Shown here piece after piece: positions 12,119 through 23,218 of a stretch of 34,704 bases of DNA. Below the pieces are notes generated by a model that saw nothing but the letters and a program-made list of their open reading frames with translations, was not told where the DNA came from and did no database searches. Made by a program: the position numbers and the translations under genes. Position 1 is the stretch's first letter, and every line of letters begins with the position of its first letter. Source of the stretch: Phallusia fumigata (Eukaryota; Chordata; Ascidiacea; Phlebobranchia; Ascidiidae); assembly GCA_008931825.1 (NCBI GenBank), contig QXVZ01028418.1, positions 1 to 34,704 of the forward strand, given 5' to 3'.

Positions 12119-12340
12119 CACTTCATCAAACTTGTCAATCTGAACGGTTTCGTAAACAGCAAGGACACCGAAAAAACCATGGGTTATCGAGTCAAGTGTC
12201 TGTTATTTGAATAATGCTTGAATTGTACTGGGTATGTTCTGCCGTAGGATCGCAACCGACCGCACAAACTGACGGGGTACAACCGGTTGCATAAAACGGT
12301 GGTCGAACCCGCCGGCTCTGCTGGCCAAATGAAACCAGCC

Positions 12341-12610
12341 TAAACGGAAAGACCAGCGTGGTTCCTCGGAACGTTTCCTGTGATCCGGAAGGCAGACCCG
12401 GGTGTCCCGAGGACAGTCAATGACCGCGAGGTGCAGGTGGTCCGGCAGCTGCTGCCGCGCATCCCCTCCTCTGCTTTCGTAAGATCGATGGCGGAGATCT
12501 CAGATGGTGGTTCGCTGTGGAAGGTGCTGCACTATCCTCATCCCGACTGGCTGATCTTGAACAGTCAAATCCTACGGCAGTTTTTTGTTCTTTTGTGTGT
12601 GACTAGTTAA
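12341..12610 (+). CDS. GC-rich orphan ORF fragment
   Basis: An open frame follows the stop at 12341 and runs to the stop at 12608, without a convincing ATG at its start. Third codon positions are mostly G or C up to about 12560, quite unlike the surrounding AT-rich DNA. The predicted protein includes RTVNDREVQVVRQLLPRIPS and ends with a less coding-like tail. I do not recognise the family. It may be an exon or a piece of a mobile element with foreign composition; no splice sites were assigned. Confidence 0.3.
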
Positions 12611-12611
12611 T

Positions 12612-13780
12612 CTAATCCTTAGTATGAGTTAATAAAGGTAAACAAAACGAAAACAATAAAAACACACTAATATAAAACTGGAGGAAAATAAATGGAAAGG
12701 GGTAATATGCGAAGGAAAACAAAAACAAAACAAAGCTGTATTTTAAGTAACGTGGTATGCGTGAGGACACGGGAGCGGGGTGTTTCAGATATGGAGGATG
12801 CGTATTGTTGTAGTAGTTGCAAATACTTACTTTTGTGAAGAAAGAGCGTGAGAGCGACTTGGTGACGCGAGGTATTTCTTCCCATGCTTTTGGACCTCGA
12901 TGACAAACTGACCTTGAGCCAATCGCGGTGCCTACTCGGGGATGGAAATAATTCTGGCTGTCAGCGCTTCTGGTGTTGTGATTGTGGACTGACGTAATAG
13001 GTATAAACAGGGAGTTGTATGTGAAGGGTAGAGCACCAGCATGAAACGCGTGCAACAATTTGGCTACCTCGAGTTTGTAAACGTCTTTAATTTTAGCAGA
13101 CGCAAATGATGATAGATTGGGGTGACGCGACATTGGCAAGTGCTGCGAGTGATGGCTCGGAAGATTTTATTATGTTTGATATTGAGGTTTTTTAGTGTCG
13201 CGGCATAGCCACTGCCCCAAGCGGCGACGGCGTATTGCAGGTACGAGTATGCAAACGAGTAATAAATGATTCGGAGAGACTGTTCGCCCATGTAATCACG
13301 CAGCTTGTACGTGACACCACAAGCTTGTGCTAGTTTTCTTTCCCATGCGCTTTGTGCTTTTCCAGTTTAACTGATCGTCGAAATAAACTCCGAGGTATTT
13401 TGTATACGTCGATTGCTGTTTGCTGCGTACCTATGGAAATCGAAAACTGGTGTGCGTTAGAGCGCTTAGTGGGACAAAACAGTAGGTACGTTGTTTTACC
13501 CGTGTTAAGAGTAGTTTGTGCCGCATCCAGTTATCCACGTATGCAAGTTGATGGTTTACATTTACCTGCAGGTCAGCCAAGGACTCCGATGACATGCATA
13601 AACACGTGTCATCCTCAAACAGTTTAGTTGTGAATTTCGATGCGGTGGGCAGGTCATTTATGTAAAGGGAAAAGAGAAGAGGGGCCAGGGATGAACCTTG
13701 AGGGCAACCGCACGTGACGTTTTGCAGTTGAGATGTTGCATTTGATATGAGTGTGCACTGTCTGCGATAAATCGTGTTTT
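12612..13780 (-). mobile_element. 5'-truncated LINE reverse transcriptase fragment
   Basis: Minus-strand reading recovers the C-terminal half of a non-LTR reverse transcriptase in successive frames. It contains CGCPQGSSLAPLLFSLYIND (about 13660-13725), a catalytic box LFEDDTCL (about 13590) where the usual form is F-A-D-D, KYLGVYFDDQLNW (about 13370-13410), IIYYSFAYSYLQYAVAAWG (about 13215-13270), and the C-terminal HNHNTRSA and RSVCHRGPKAWEEIP block (12890-12980). Frame changes separate these pieces, so the copy is dead. The residues resemble the CR1/L2/Jockey group without an RNase H domain. The homology fades at about 13780 on the 5' side, which is typical of incomplete target-primed insertion. 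Confidence 0.85.
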
Positions 13781-13789
13781 TTTCAATTC

Positions 13790-15480
13790 AAAAAAGCAAA
13801 AAATTCTAACATATTTTTTTGCGTAAAATCGATTTTTTATTAGTGTAACACTTTCTTTTGCGTGACCCCTGACAACGCAAAGCGTCACACAAGGCTATAA
13901 AAAACGCGGGCACCAGGTTCCAAAACAAACCACTTTATTGCTTGGTCAAGTTCCGGTCAATCCCGGTTTTTCAACTGTTTTGTCACAGGGGTTAGCACAG
14001 AACAAAACATACGGAATGCAAAGTTAAGTTTCTACACAATAAACAAGTTAAAGTTAATTCTACTAAATCTTTCCCGCACATTACAATACACACTTCATAT
14101 TAACGCAGCAACGACTTAAAAACATGCAGCACGTGGCACATAACTAATTGCGACACATTAGAAAACCAGGCAGATTACATCANTATATTGTTGATCAAGT
14201 ATCAAAAATTGTTAAAAAAACATACAAAGTGATAACAGTGTTGTAAAGAGCACCTGGTTCTGATGCATGGCTGCCCAATCCGAGAAGTTGTTTCAAATTG
14301 CCAGTGAACAGAATTTAAAATTTCAACATGTTTGTTTGTAGCGTCAAGAATCAACAATGAGCATTGTGAATGAACTTGATTGGATTGAAACGTTTGTGGT
14401 CCATAATAACTTTCTTCATATAAAAGTTGGCCCACAACTCCCCAATGGGATCCAACCATTTTCCAGTTTCTGTCTTTCAAAAATAGAGGAAGGCTATTTT
14501 TGCCATCTTGCAGTGTGGTGAAGGTTTGCGAAGAGGATAAGAAGCATTCCGAACACTTTCAAAGTTCAACTGGTCAAAATTTGCTGCACTGCGAAAATTT
14601 AAATTTGTTCATTTTAAGCCTGGTGTTGGAATATTGTGTTATGTGAGTTGGCGTTCATCCAGAGTGTACAGCATTTTGTGTGCTGAATATTGTTTTATGG
14701 TTGTTAAACCTTGCTCTACATTGTGCATGTTAAATATTTTTGTGCATGTTGATCCTGACGTTATAATTTATTATTAATAAATACAAACCACAAAGTTTAA
14801 ATGCAATTTTCAAGAATTTGTCACAGTCAGGATTTCGATGATAGCCAAAAACAGCAATTTGGATCAGCACAAGTTGATGCTTATTGCTATGTGCACAATG
14901 CATTACACCATCTTGTAAGAAGGGAAGAGCCATTCTTGTTGGGTTTATCACAATAATACTTAGAAACGCATGGAAACTTCTCATATTGCACATAAACCAT
15001 TTACTACAACTCGCAGATGATTTATTATACACTAGCGCACCTCCAGCAATACGCTTACACGTCAATCTACGCACATTTGATGGTTATTACACACTTAAAA
15101 ACATCCTTCTCAGTGAAATACTGATACATTATGCTAAAAATCGCTAAACAATTGCTCTAAACGTGATTTATCAACAATTTTACACTGTTTCCCCATTGCC
15201 AGCAATGGAAATCTGGGGCACTCTTTCACCGACGCCATTACGCATCAATTGTTAAGCTTACCCGGGAAAATATAATTCACAACGGTTGACGAAAACAACG
15301 TAACAATTAGGAACTGCACAAATAAGGGTTTCATCGCTCTTATGTAGTGCTCGATATGGTTCGGTGGTCGTAAAACGATGCTGTTTCAACAAGGTTGCGC
15401 AACGATATAAAAACATCCAATGAAATTTTTGCTTACTCAAGAGTGTTTGGCTCTTCAATTGAATTATACCACAATTTGCG
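13790..15480. other. Intergenic with an N at 14182
   Basis: No convincing gene. ORFs at 14202-14480 and 14730-15074 (minus) and 14884-15147 (plus) overlap and lack recognisable motifs. A minus-strand AATAAA lies near 13935. The N at 14182 has no obvious duplicate flanks, unlike the other two Ns. Confidence 0.45.
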
Positions 15481-15589
15481 TTTATGTGTCTTGGCTAAAT
15501 AAAGTTTAATAAAGTTCATGTTTAATGGTAGCCATTTCTCTAACCAACGCTTACTGCTCTACCGAAAACATGTGACACTGCAAGATCCT

Positions 15590-16235
15590 GGAGAAAAATT
15601 GGCTACAGAATCTCAGCAAAATATCGATATTCAACAATAAAATCAGCGGGCTATTTATAGCAGTTCCACTCCAGTCAGTTTAAATCATGGTTACCACAGG
15701 TTTTAAATTATTCGATGCCTACACATCATAATGTCCCTTATATTAACCTCGCGCTAGGTTGTTGTAATTTGTCAAAGATTTAGGTTTGTAAATTTGTCGA
15801 TATATTAACTATGAGCCCCACAAAGAATCGGCTTTTATCGGATTTCACTGGGCTGAAGCAATTAGCGCCGTTTTAATTGCTTGTCAAGGAAACACAAGAT
15901 GTCGTGCAAAAACATCCCACAGTACACCGTGGTCGGGTTACCATCTTTGCCGAATGATGTAGTGTTATGTTCCAAAACATTCCAGCGTGGCATACCTGCA
16001 TGGTATGCATTGGTGTGTTTAATTAATGTTAAACACTAGGAGTTTAATACTTTTGCTGTATCTGTAGCCATACGGAATTGTTGGACAACAAAAGGCAAAC
16101 AATCATGTCCCAACAAACAGTTACACAATGCTAACATCAAGGTATTTTCGACTTTAGTTCACCAGGACGGTAGTCCCCGGGGAAAAGTAAAGTTGTGCTA
16201 TCCCTTGGACACCACAAGGTGTTTTCCCAGGTAAA
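15590..16235 (+). repeat. Dispersed repeat copy R1
   Basis: This segment matches 20674-21636 over most of its length in the same orientation, with many substitutions. Shared landmarks are GGCTACAGAA/TTGCTACAGAA, GTCAGTTTAAATCATGG, CTGAAGCAATTA, CAAAACATTCCAGCG, GGAATTGTTGGACAA and a CACCAGGACGGTA block ending in a GACACCACAA motif. A TATTTATA-like box precedes a conserved ATG. It is probably an old transposon; the class is not determined. Confidence 0.7.
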
Positions 16236-16274
16236 ATCCTGATGTAAGATCTTGTGGAACTTGAGAAGCCCCTA

Positions 16275-16665
16275 AATTACAACGTCAGAAAATAAGAACA
16301 GAAATAGATAAATTATAACTGTTGCAAAGTTGACAGCGATAACTTAAGATGTCATTTGGCCAAGTATTAACCGTGCCTGATGTGTAAAGAAGTTTTACAC
16401 ACGGTGTTGACGCTGCCTTTGTATTTATACACTAGCGTTTACTTCAAACATCTTTTGTAATGACCCCGGTACCAAATTACAGAAATAGATAAATTATATC
16501 TGTTGCAAAGTTGACAGCGATGAATTTGTCTTGAAGATTAAGTTATCGAACAATATAGGCTAACACGCCTTGTCTGTATAAGTAATTAAGTTTTACCCTA
16601 CACAGAGTGGCAGTTGTTCTCGCGGTGTCCCTTTTGCATTTATACACACGCGAAGTTGAAGCTTA
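16275..16665 (+). repeat. Tandem repeat of about 190 bases, two copies
   Basis: The block AGAAATAGATAAATTATA (from about 16300) recurs from about 16480, followed in both copies by CTGTTGCAAAGTTGACAGCG. Further on, AGTTTTAC and a TTTATACAC motif also recur in both units. It lies directly downstream (minus sense) of the complete gene at 16793-18090. Confidence 0.65.
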
Positions 16666-16792
16666 TGGGAATCTGGATTATGCGAAAGGTTGGTGATCAG
16701 TGAACCAATTCCAGTTAAAATAACCAACAAGTTACGTTAGAGGGCTGTCGGCGGGGAGTATGAAACACAAACAGAATCGAAGCTCAAACTTA

Positions 16793-18090
16793 TTAAAAAT
16801 CTTGATCTGAGAGATAGTTCTGCTTAGCATTTTGCAGGTTATAAATTTGTTGTAAGCCAGGGCATAGCTCCAACATCTCCTCGCGGCTCTGGTAAAAAGC
16901 CTCACTCTCCACAATCTTCCAGTTTTCGGCTCTCAAGTGTAGATGATCGCCAAACAGTGTTTCCGTTTGAATTTCTCCGCTAACTTCATACTTTCGACCA
17001 CAAAGTGTTCGCCCCGTTACCACGGTCTGGTAATTGCACGGTAGCACGGTCTGTCCATCATCGTACTCCATGATTATGACTTGATCCTGGTTGTTGAAGA
17101 TCTTGATGTGTTTGTCAGAGTCCTTGCGCACCCTTATGATGCTTCTAGACCCGTTGCTGCAAATGTACAGAATGACAACCTCTTCGTCGTCCTCGGCATC
17201 GATAGTTTCTTCAAACCCAGCGTTGTACCGAGACTTGTGGTTTAAAATCCAAGTGAAGTTGCTTTCTTCACCGAATCCTGTCTGAACGAAAACTGGTTCG
17301 CTTGGCCCCACCAAAAATAAGACAATTTTCTGTTGATCTGATATCCGTTCCTTTTTGTGTTTTGGGTCTGTAATCGATGTAATAAGCTATAATACATCGC
17401 CTAGTTTACAGCGCTTTTTCCCTTAAAGCTGGTTTATAATAAATTTTTGTTAATGCGACCTATCATTTAGCTTCAACATGAAAATTTGCAAATTTTAGTG
17501 TTGGGTAATAAAATTCTGTTAATTTCACACGTAACATACGTAGCAAACTTTTGTTAAACTGGAGGTGTTATTGCAACCACCAAATTCGAAGCATGTTTAA
17601 CAAAAATATGTAAACTTACATTCATTTAGCCCTTCTTTCACTATTGAGATATTGTAAGTGGTGCTTTTGTCGATAAAAAGTTGCAAATCGCCGTGATGAT
17701 TATTGACATCTCTTCCGTTGCCGTGAATTGGCGGATTATTTGCGGTCATTGACGTAAATTTGTTGGTGACTTTGCTGCATGGCTCTTTTTGATCCGTTGT
17801 TTTCCTCCGAAAAATGTCGTTTAAGATAGATGATATATCTTCTAAATTCGGGACTGTGTCTTCTATTCAAAGAGTTATAATTAACTGCAGTTTTGACAAT
17901 GATCCCCCAAAACGTAAATGCCCAAACCCCGACCAAAAATATATCTCAGTCCACCGCAAACTTGAATTTGAGTGAACTGTGTGTAAATGTTGCCACATAT
18001 CTAATTGGATCCCAAGTTGGTAGGTTATAAACAACCTTTGATGAACATTAATATTTAAAAAAGCAATTTACCTTCATTACGCCACTTCAT
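16793..18090 (-). CDS. Unrecognised family, complete member A
   Basis: Built from splice sites: exon 18090-18072 (ATG, MKWRNE), exon 17862-17620 and exon 17367-16793. The total is 837 bases, 278 residues, and all introns are phase 1. The N-terminal half has an Asn/Thr-rich segment (VTNKFTSMTANNPPIHGNGR, then STTYNISIV). The C-terminal 190 residues form the family domain: SNFTW, an acidic run DAEDDEEVVILYI, a central SIIRVRKDSDKHIKIF and GRKYEVSGEI, then an ESEAFYQSREEMLELCPGLQ helix. No signal peptide or membrane helix is seen, so it is probably intracellular. It is related to the genes at 24009-25349 and 23378-23865. I do not recognise the domain. The gene model is strong because frame and length agree independently with the paralogue. 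Confidence 0.75.
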
Positions 18091-18334
18091 GTTGCCAGAA
18101 CAACGGCCAAGTTTGATATGTTCTTCATAAATCTGCCGTCAAACTTTCCCTGCCCGACATTGACTAACCTATGCTGTTTAATTCCCTTGTTCCATCTGAA
18201 GAATATCAATGTTGATAAAACAGAATTACACGTAACGATACAGATAAAATATTGATGATTGTTAAAAGCCAATCAACAGGTCCTAACAAATATAACAGTT
18301 GCGCGAGGCAAGCAAGCCAATTGCGATTTCAGCG

Positions 18335-18910
18335 CACCGCACCGGTAATCCCCAGGGAAATCCCCATTAAAGTTAGCCCATTCCCGTAGACACCACAAGG
18401 TGTTTTACCAGGTAAATATTGGGATCAGCGTCCCTAATAAGAATTCTAAAGGCCTACTGCGATGAATTGAAGCAATGTTTGTTTGCCAGTTGCTCCAGTA
18501 TGCAATAAGATAGGCACTTGTGAGACAACCAATCGAAAGTTTGCACAAATCGACGTCATATAAGCATGTAATGGCGTAATTTTTTTAACTATTTGAGTTC
18601 AATCCCAGAAGGTTAGTTTATTTGGCCACGACAATATAGATTTGAATAACAGAAAAGATGTACACAATATCCGGGGACAATTAAGGACATTCGATAAATA
18701 CCCTGGGTTTTATTAGTGCGTTCAAGCTCATGGGATAACTACTTTTCCTGTTTGGTTACTGCCCAACAACAACAGGGGTGTACACATTGCCCGCTGATAG
18801 GGTCGTACGGTAAATCCACTGGGTTTTGTAACGTGGAAATACAAGTAGCACCACACTATGTCCATTATAACAACTACGTCACGCTACGTTGTTGTCAATT
18901 CTGCAGCAGC
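18335..18910 (+). repeat. Dispersed repeat copy R3, broken
   Basis: Two parts match the end of repeat R2. Near 18340-18420 are ACCGGTAATCCCC and GACACCACAAGGTGTTTTAC. Near 18690-18905 are ATAAATACCCTG and a copy of ACGCTACGTTGTTGTCAATT. The order is the same as at 21560-21735, with extra sequence between. It directly flanks the Gypsy fragment. Confidence 0.55.
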
Positions 18911-18944
18911 TGTTAATTCCAAGCGCAAATGGAAAGCTTTGAAT

Positions 18945-19390
18945 TGTATTTGCTTTGTCGAGTGATGGTTTTGCATTAAATCCACGCTGTCTCCAAAGAA
19001 ATCCATTTCTGTTTTACCGAAATTGCACTTGGCCATGTTACTAACAATAACAATACCATGATCCGCCAGTTATTAAAAAAAGCTGTTGAAGATACTTGCT
19101 GCGTTCTTTTGGCGAGTAAAGTCCCGAATGTGATGAATGGAGTAATGGTCGGGCTGTGTTGCTGCATTTAGGCGTCTGTGATCGCCAAAAAGGCGCAAAG
19201 CCCCTGGAGATTTTGCAACCGTAATAAGCGTAGACCACCATTGGCTAGACGAGCGCCGAATTATTTCCAACTGCATTATTTTGCAGAATTCCGCCTTCGC
19301 AATGAAGTTTTCCTGCTGAATGTCGTCTTGCAGGCATATGCACTGAATGGCGGGCCACTTATGGGATGTCTTTTCGTAGATGCATAGTTT
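18945..19390 (-). mobile_element. Ty3/Gypsy reverse transcriptase fragment
   Basis: On the minus strand, AKAEFCKIMQLEIIRRSSSQ (about 19250-19320) leads to FGDHRRLNAATQPDHYSIH and IRDFT (about 19120-19185). Further on comes KCNFGKTEMDFFGD (about 18990-19035), the segment that follows the palm in Ty3/Gypsy polymerases. The catalytic middle of the domain is missing and frames change, so this is an internally deleted remnant. It abuts the family pseudogene at about 19395 and repeat R3 at about 18910. Confidence 0.8.
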
Positions 19391-19399
19391 AGAAATCAC

Positions 19400-19645
19400 T
19401 GCAGTAGACATACAAGAGGACGATCTCCTCGTCCAAGGCTTGAAATGGTTTGAGTGAACCTTGCCTGGTTTGCAGACGTGCAGTTGTAATGTCACGTGAA
19501 TTCGGTTCCACCGCTAAACCCTGTCTTATTGGTTGGTGGCTGGTTGGCCTGGACGAGGTAAAGGATTGCTTTGCGTTCATCTGGATTGTACTTAGGCAGC
19601 TTGTTGGTGCGTTACTTATCTTCAAACAAAACGAAATTATATTTA
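19400..19645 (-). pseudogene. Fragment of the unrecognised family
   Basis: Read on the minus strand, the DNA matches the start of the conserved last exon of member B (24370-24600). Shared landmarks on the plus strand are ACAAGAGGACGATCTCCTCG, GCCTGGTTTGCAGACGTGCA, GAATTCGGTTCCACCGCTAA and the AAACAAAACGAAATT tail. Frame changes and a stop break the reading. The match ends at about 19400, where Gypsy sequence begins, so the remaining two thirds of the domain are lost. Confidence 0.75.
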
Positions 19646-19699
19646 ACATTTATACCATGGAACTTTTGGAGCAAAAAATAGATAGTAACGGTTTTTCTG

Positions 19700-20600
19700 G
19701 GACATTCAAGGATCATTTTGAATAAGTTTGTGAAAAATGTCATCACCGCACGGCACACAAAACGCCTTTATGTTGATCATTTGAAACCGATACACAGTCT
19801 GTTTTGTCAACATGACGTATTTGTCACTGGATCACCAACAAAGCGCGACCCTGTAACCACGGCCACAGTTGCTGAGTGGTGGGTGTTCCCAGCTGCCTTT
19901 GTTCGTTTTGTTCCGTCGCTTTTGTGCAAAGAAAGTCTTTCCTTTTGACGAATTGCGGGCCACCCTGTTGCGCCACAGATTGTTGTGTTGCTGGCTCACC
20001 AACAGGTTATTTCCAACCCACTTATTCTTAGCTATTTAACGAATTCATGTAGGCGACTTTCTCTTAACATTTCGGAAAAAGGGTCATTGCTTTATTACAA
20101 ACACTGCAACCTATGCAAGCTCGCTATCCCATTGCAACACAAATTATAAACCGCTCCCCAGTTCCTAGAAAGCTTTAACCAATTTTGTACATTTTTTCTG
20201 CCAATTACAATCATTTAATAATGTTTAGTTTAAAAAAATTAACATAAATGCAAGATCTTGTTACTCTTGAACTCATTTGCGAGCATTAAAAGACTTTTTA
20301 TAGTTTGCAGTGAGAGGCTAATCAGTGGCACGGCATATAAAATCTCAGTTCTGTCATTCCTACAATGCCGTCATACCAGACCTATTTAAAAAGGTACTAA
20401 ATTTCTTATTGCAACGGTAAAGTTTATCTGTGGAATTTAGGGTTGCGTCTTGCTGTTTAAATTTTTAAGTATCGCGACACACAGTGTTGTGTTTTGGGTT
20501 TAGTAAACGCGGACCACCATAGCGTGTGTTTCTCTTCATATTTTGGTTTTCTGCGTCGGTGACAATCGGTATTGCGAAACGACGTTTGTTTTTTGCTCAG
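19700..20600. other. Intergenic, possible integrase-tail remnant
   Basis: A plus-strand frame at 19718-19948 includes KRLYVDHLKPIHSLF, which is loosely like the end of LTR-element integrases (VDRLKP). The resemblance is short and the rest does not fit. Otherwise AT-rich sequence with nothing recognised. Confidence 0.25.
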
Positions 20601-20673
20601 ATTTAATAAACATTAACCATCGCAGCCTGTCTTTCTACACCGTTTATTTTTAGCAAATTCACAGGAATCCAGG

Positions 20674-21740
20674 CGAAAAAATTTGCTACAGAAGCGGAAC
20701 AATATTGCGTTATTTCAACAGTATTTATAACAGTTCGCGTCAGTTTAAATCATGGCCACAAAAGGTTTCGACCTGACTCGGTTCGGGGCGGTTTAAAAAA
20801 AAAAGTTGTTTTGTTGGCACAACAAATATTTTTCATCCGTTTATAAAAACGCCAACGGCTGTGTAAATATTAGATCCTAAACCATCACCTATTGGAGAAG
20901 TTCAGTTAAATTGTTTTTTCACAATGCCTTGACCTTGACTGGAATCGCGCACTGCAAAAACTCGATTTACCTTGAGTCGCCAACCATCAAGACTGGGAAT
21001 CTACTTGAATTCGCTTTGTGAATAACATGTTTTGACTTGTGACTTGGTCGCAAAAACTTGCTTGGTTGCCAAACACGTCACAATGTCCTCACATTAACCT
21101 CGGCTAAGTTGTTGGTGATTATCAAGAATTAAGGTTTGGACATTCGTCCATATATTTACAATGAAGTGAACTTTTAGACCAAACAAATTATTCTGTCCAG
21201 TAAGGAATCTATCACTGTCTGCAACACAGACATCGACTTTTATTGGATTTCATCGGACTGAAGCAATTAATGCCGCTGCAATTGCTTGTCAAGGTGTTGT
21301 TCTGAATACATCTCGCAGATACATGGTGGTAGGGTTACTATCTTTGCCGGATGATGTAGTATTTTGTTCCAAAACATTCCAGCGTTGTACACCTGGTATG
21401 CGTTGGTGTGTTTAATTAAAGTTAAACATTATGAGTTTGATACGTATCTTAGAGTATCTGTAGCCCTATGGACAACAGGGAATTGTTGGACAAAAAAAGG
21501 CAAAATATTATGTCCCGACACGTCCAGCAATGCTAACAAGGCATTTTCGACTTTAGTACACCAGGACGGTAATCCCCGGGGGGAAGTAAAGTTCTCCTGC
21601 CCCGTGGACACCACAATGTGTTTTCCCATGGTTCGGTAAATACCCTGCTTTTTTAATTAAATTGCAATCTGGCGTGTTGCCTACACCCATCATATTCTGG
21701 GCAACAACCTCGTAACGCTACGTAGTTGTCAATTGTGAAA
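20674..21740 (+). repeat. Dispersed repeat copy R2
   Basis: Longer relative of R1 (15590-16235), with about 280 extra bases from about 20785 to 21070. It also has a 3' extension shared with R3 (18690-18905) ending TACGTAGTTGTCAATT. A GTATTTATAACAG box lies upstream of GTCAGTTTAAATCATGG, and the ATG is shared with R1. Two similar GTTG-rich blocks (about 21100 and 21705) bracket the main body. It may be derived from an LTR or from a promoter-bearing element. Confidence 0.65.
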
Positions 21741-22463
21741 TATTTTTGGATAGTGTCAGTTACATCGAAACTTTCCAATGGCCACACTGTCACATTGTTA
21801 TATTAGTTTATTCGCACGTTAGTTTCACAAAAGGAAATAAGGTTATTTGTACACAAACGTAAAAACTGATACACAGTTAAAAATAAACATTTTTGTAATT
21901 AATCAAGTCATTTAATGAAGCTCCACAAACGAAAATATATAGGAAACAAATCAGCGTATAGTTTAAAATTGCTAATATCTTTAAGTTGGTTAGGGATATT
22001 AGGTCAGTATAAATTTTAAAACTGTTTATTCTGTACATTGAACTTGGTAAAAAGCATGTCGACACATCGGATTAACGTAGTATCATACAAACAATAAGAC
22101 CAACTCTAGGAATGTATATTTGTACATAAAAACACCCATGAGCAGCAAGATTTCGAGTCTAGGTTTAAAATTGTGGCAGTAAAGTATAAAAAGTAAAAAA
22201 TATTAAAAAAATCTGTTTTAACACCTCTTAGCAATTAACGACAAAATCGACAAAAAAGGTGGACATGGTACAATAAAATAGTGATGAACTACAAAATAAA
22301 AATGGTCGAAGGGCAGGGAGAACTACATGTCAAATCTTCCGGAACAAAAAATGCTGCGCAACAAAAGCGTTCATTGAAATCCAGCAAAAGCGCGTGTTGC
22401 CAATGAATCCAATTCGAAACAGGTTTGTTTGACTAATCCACTAAAATTGACAGGTCCCAGCAT

Positions 22464-22584
22464 TTGTATTCTCTATGGGCTTATGTGGCACAATTCCATT
22501 TTCTGAAAAGCCCGTCTTTTTGCTTTGAGGCAGATCAACTCAGCTACGAGAAATAGTGCAGCACAAGCCCATAGAAAATACAAA
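22464..22584. repeat. Inverted repeat with ~80-base loop
   Basis: TTTGTATTCTCTATGGGCTT (about 22464-22483) and CAAGCCCATAGAAAATACAA (about 22564-22583) are reverse complements with one mismatch. They bracket an 80-base loop. This could be the end pair of a very small MITE or a hairpin RNA. No flanking duplication was identified. Confidence 0.55.
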
Positions 22585-22649
22585 ATTTCCCGATACCTAT
22601 GAACGCAAACGCTTTTGGTGGCAGTCAACACCTCGCCACCAAACCTGAC

Positions 22650-22820
22650 AACCTAACACCCCCAAGAGCCCACCCTGTGGGATTAGGATGCTTCGGCTGC
22701 AAGACTAGCTGGCATTGCTTGGTTCATAAAAAGGTTTTGGAGGACAACAACGTGCCTTTTCTTTCACCTAACACATCCAAGAGCCCACCCTGTGGGATTA
22801 ATGTGCTTCGGAAAAAAGTG
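22650..22820 (+). repeat. Direct repeat with period ~117
   Basis: CCAAGAGCCCACCCTGTGGG occurs at about 22662 and again at about 22779. In both copies it is preceded by CCTAACAC and followed by ATTA and GTGCTTCGG or a close variant. It is a local duplication with no coding meaning visible. Confidence 0.7.
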
Positions 22821-23218
22821 TTACTTCTATTTCGAATTGCCTGGAAATTAAACAAAAGGAGTGTCCATTCATAGCGAGTAAATATGTACGTGTGAACTTT
22901 CCGAAAGCGGCTATTTTTGATGTTTGTTGTGCAGCATGCGATGCTCATGGGTGTTAAACGGGTCCACAAAGTTAAAAACAAAACTGTTGTGGGAAAATGT
23001 TAAAAAACTTTTACTTATCTACATAGAAACAAAGGCGGCTTAAAGTTTGTAAGTACCTCATTATACATTGACCTTGATTTTTGCATTCTGTTGCATTGAC
23101 GCCGGCAGAATTTTTTCCAAGAGAGGTGAAATCTAAATGCATGCATACTTTTCCATTCATGAGATTTTTTTAAAAAGGGTTGATCAGCTGAGATACAGTG
23201 GCGTTAAAATTGTTGAGC

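Larger units (their letters stand above)
21741..23200. other. Intergenic with small local repeats
   Basis: No gene seen. The stretch contains the inverted repeat at 22464-22584 and a direct repeat at about 22660-22700 and 22777-22815. The remainder is AT-rich with short ORFs in all frames. Confidence 0.45.

Noticed and set aside
19718..19948. Plus-strand ORF with VDHLKP, a possible integrase tail
   Set aside because: The match is a few residues long, and the neighbouring residues do not fit an LTR-element polyprotein.
15590..21740. R1 and R2 as the two LTRs of one intact retrotransposon
   Set aside because: They differ too much from each other, and the interval between them holds an intron-bearing host-type gene and an isolated polymerase fragment.
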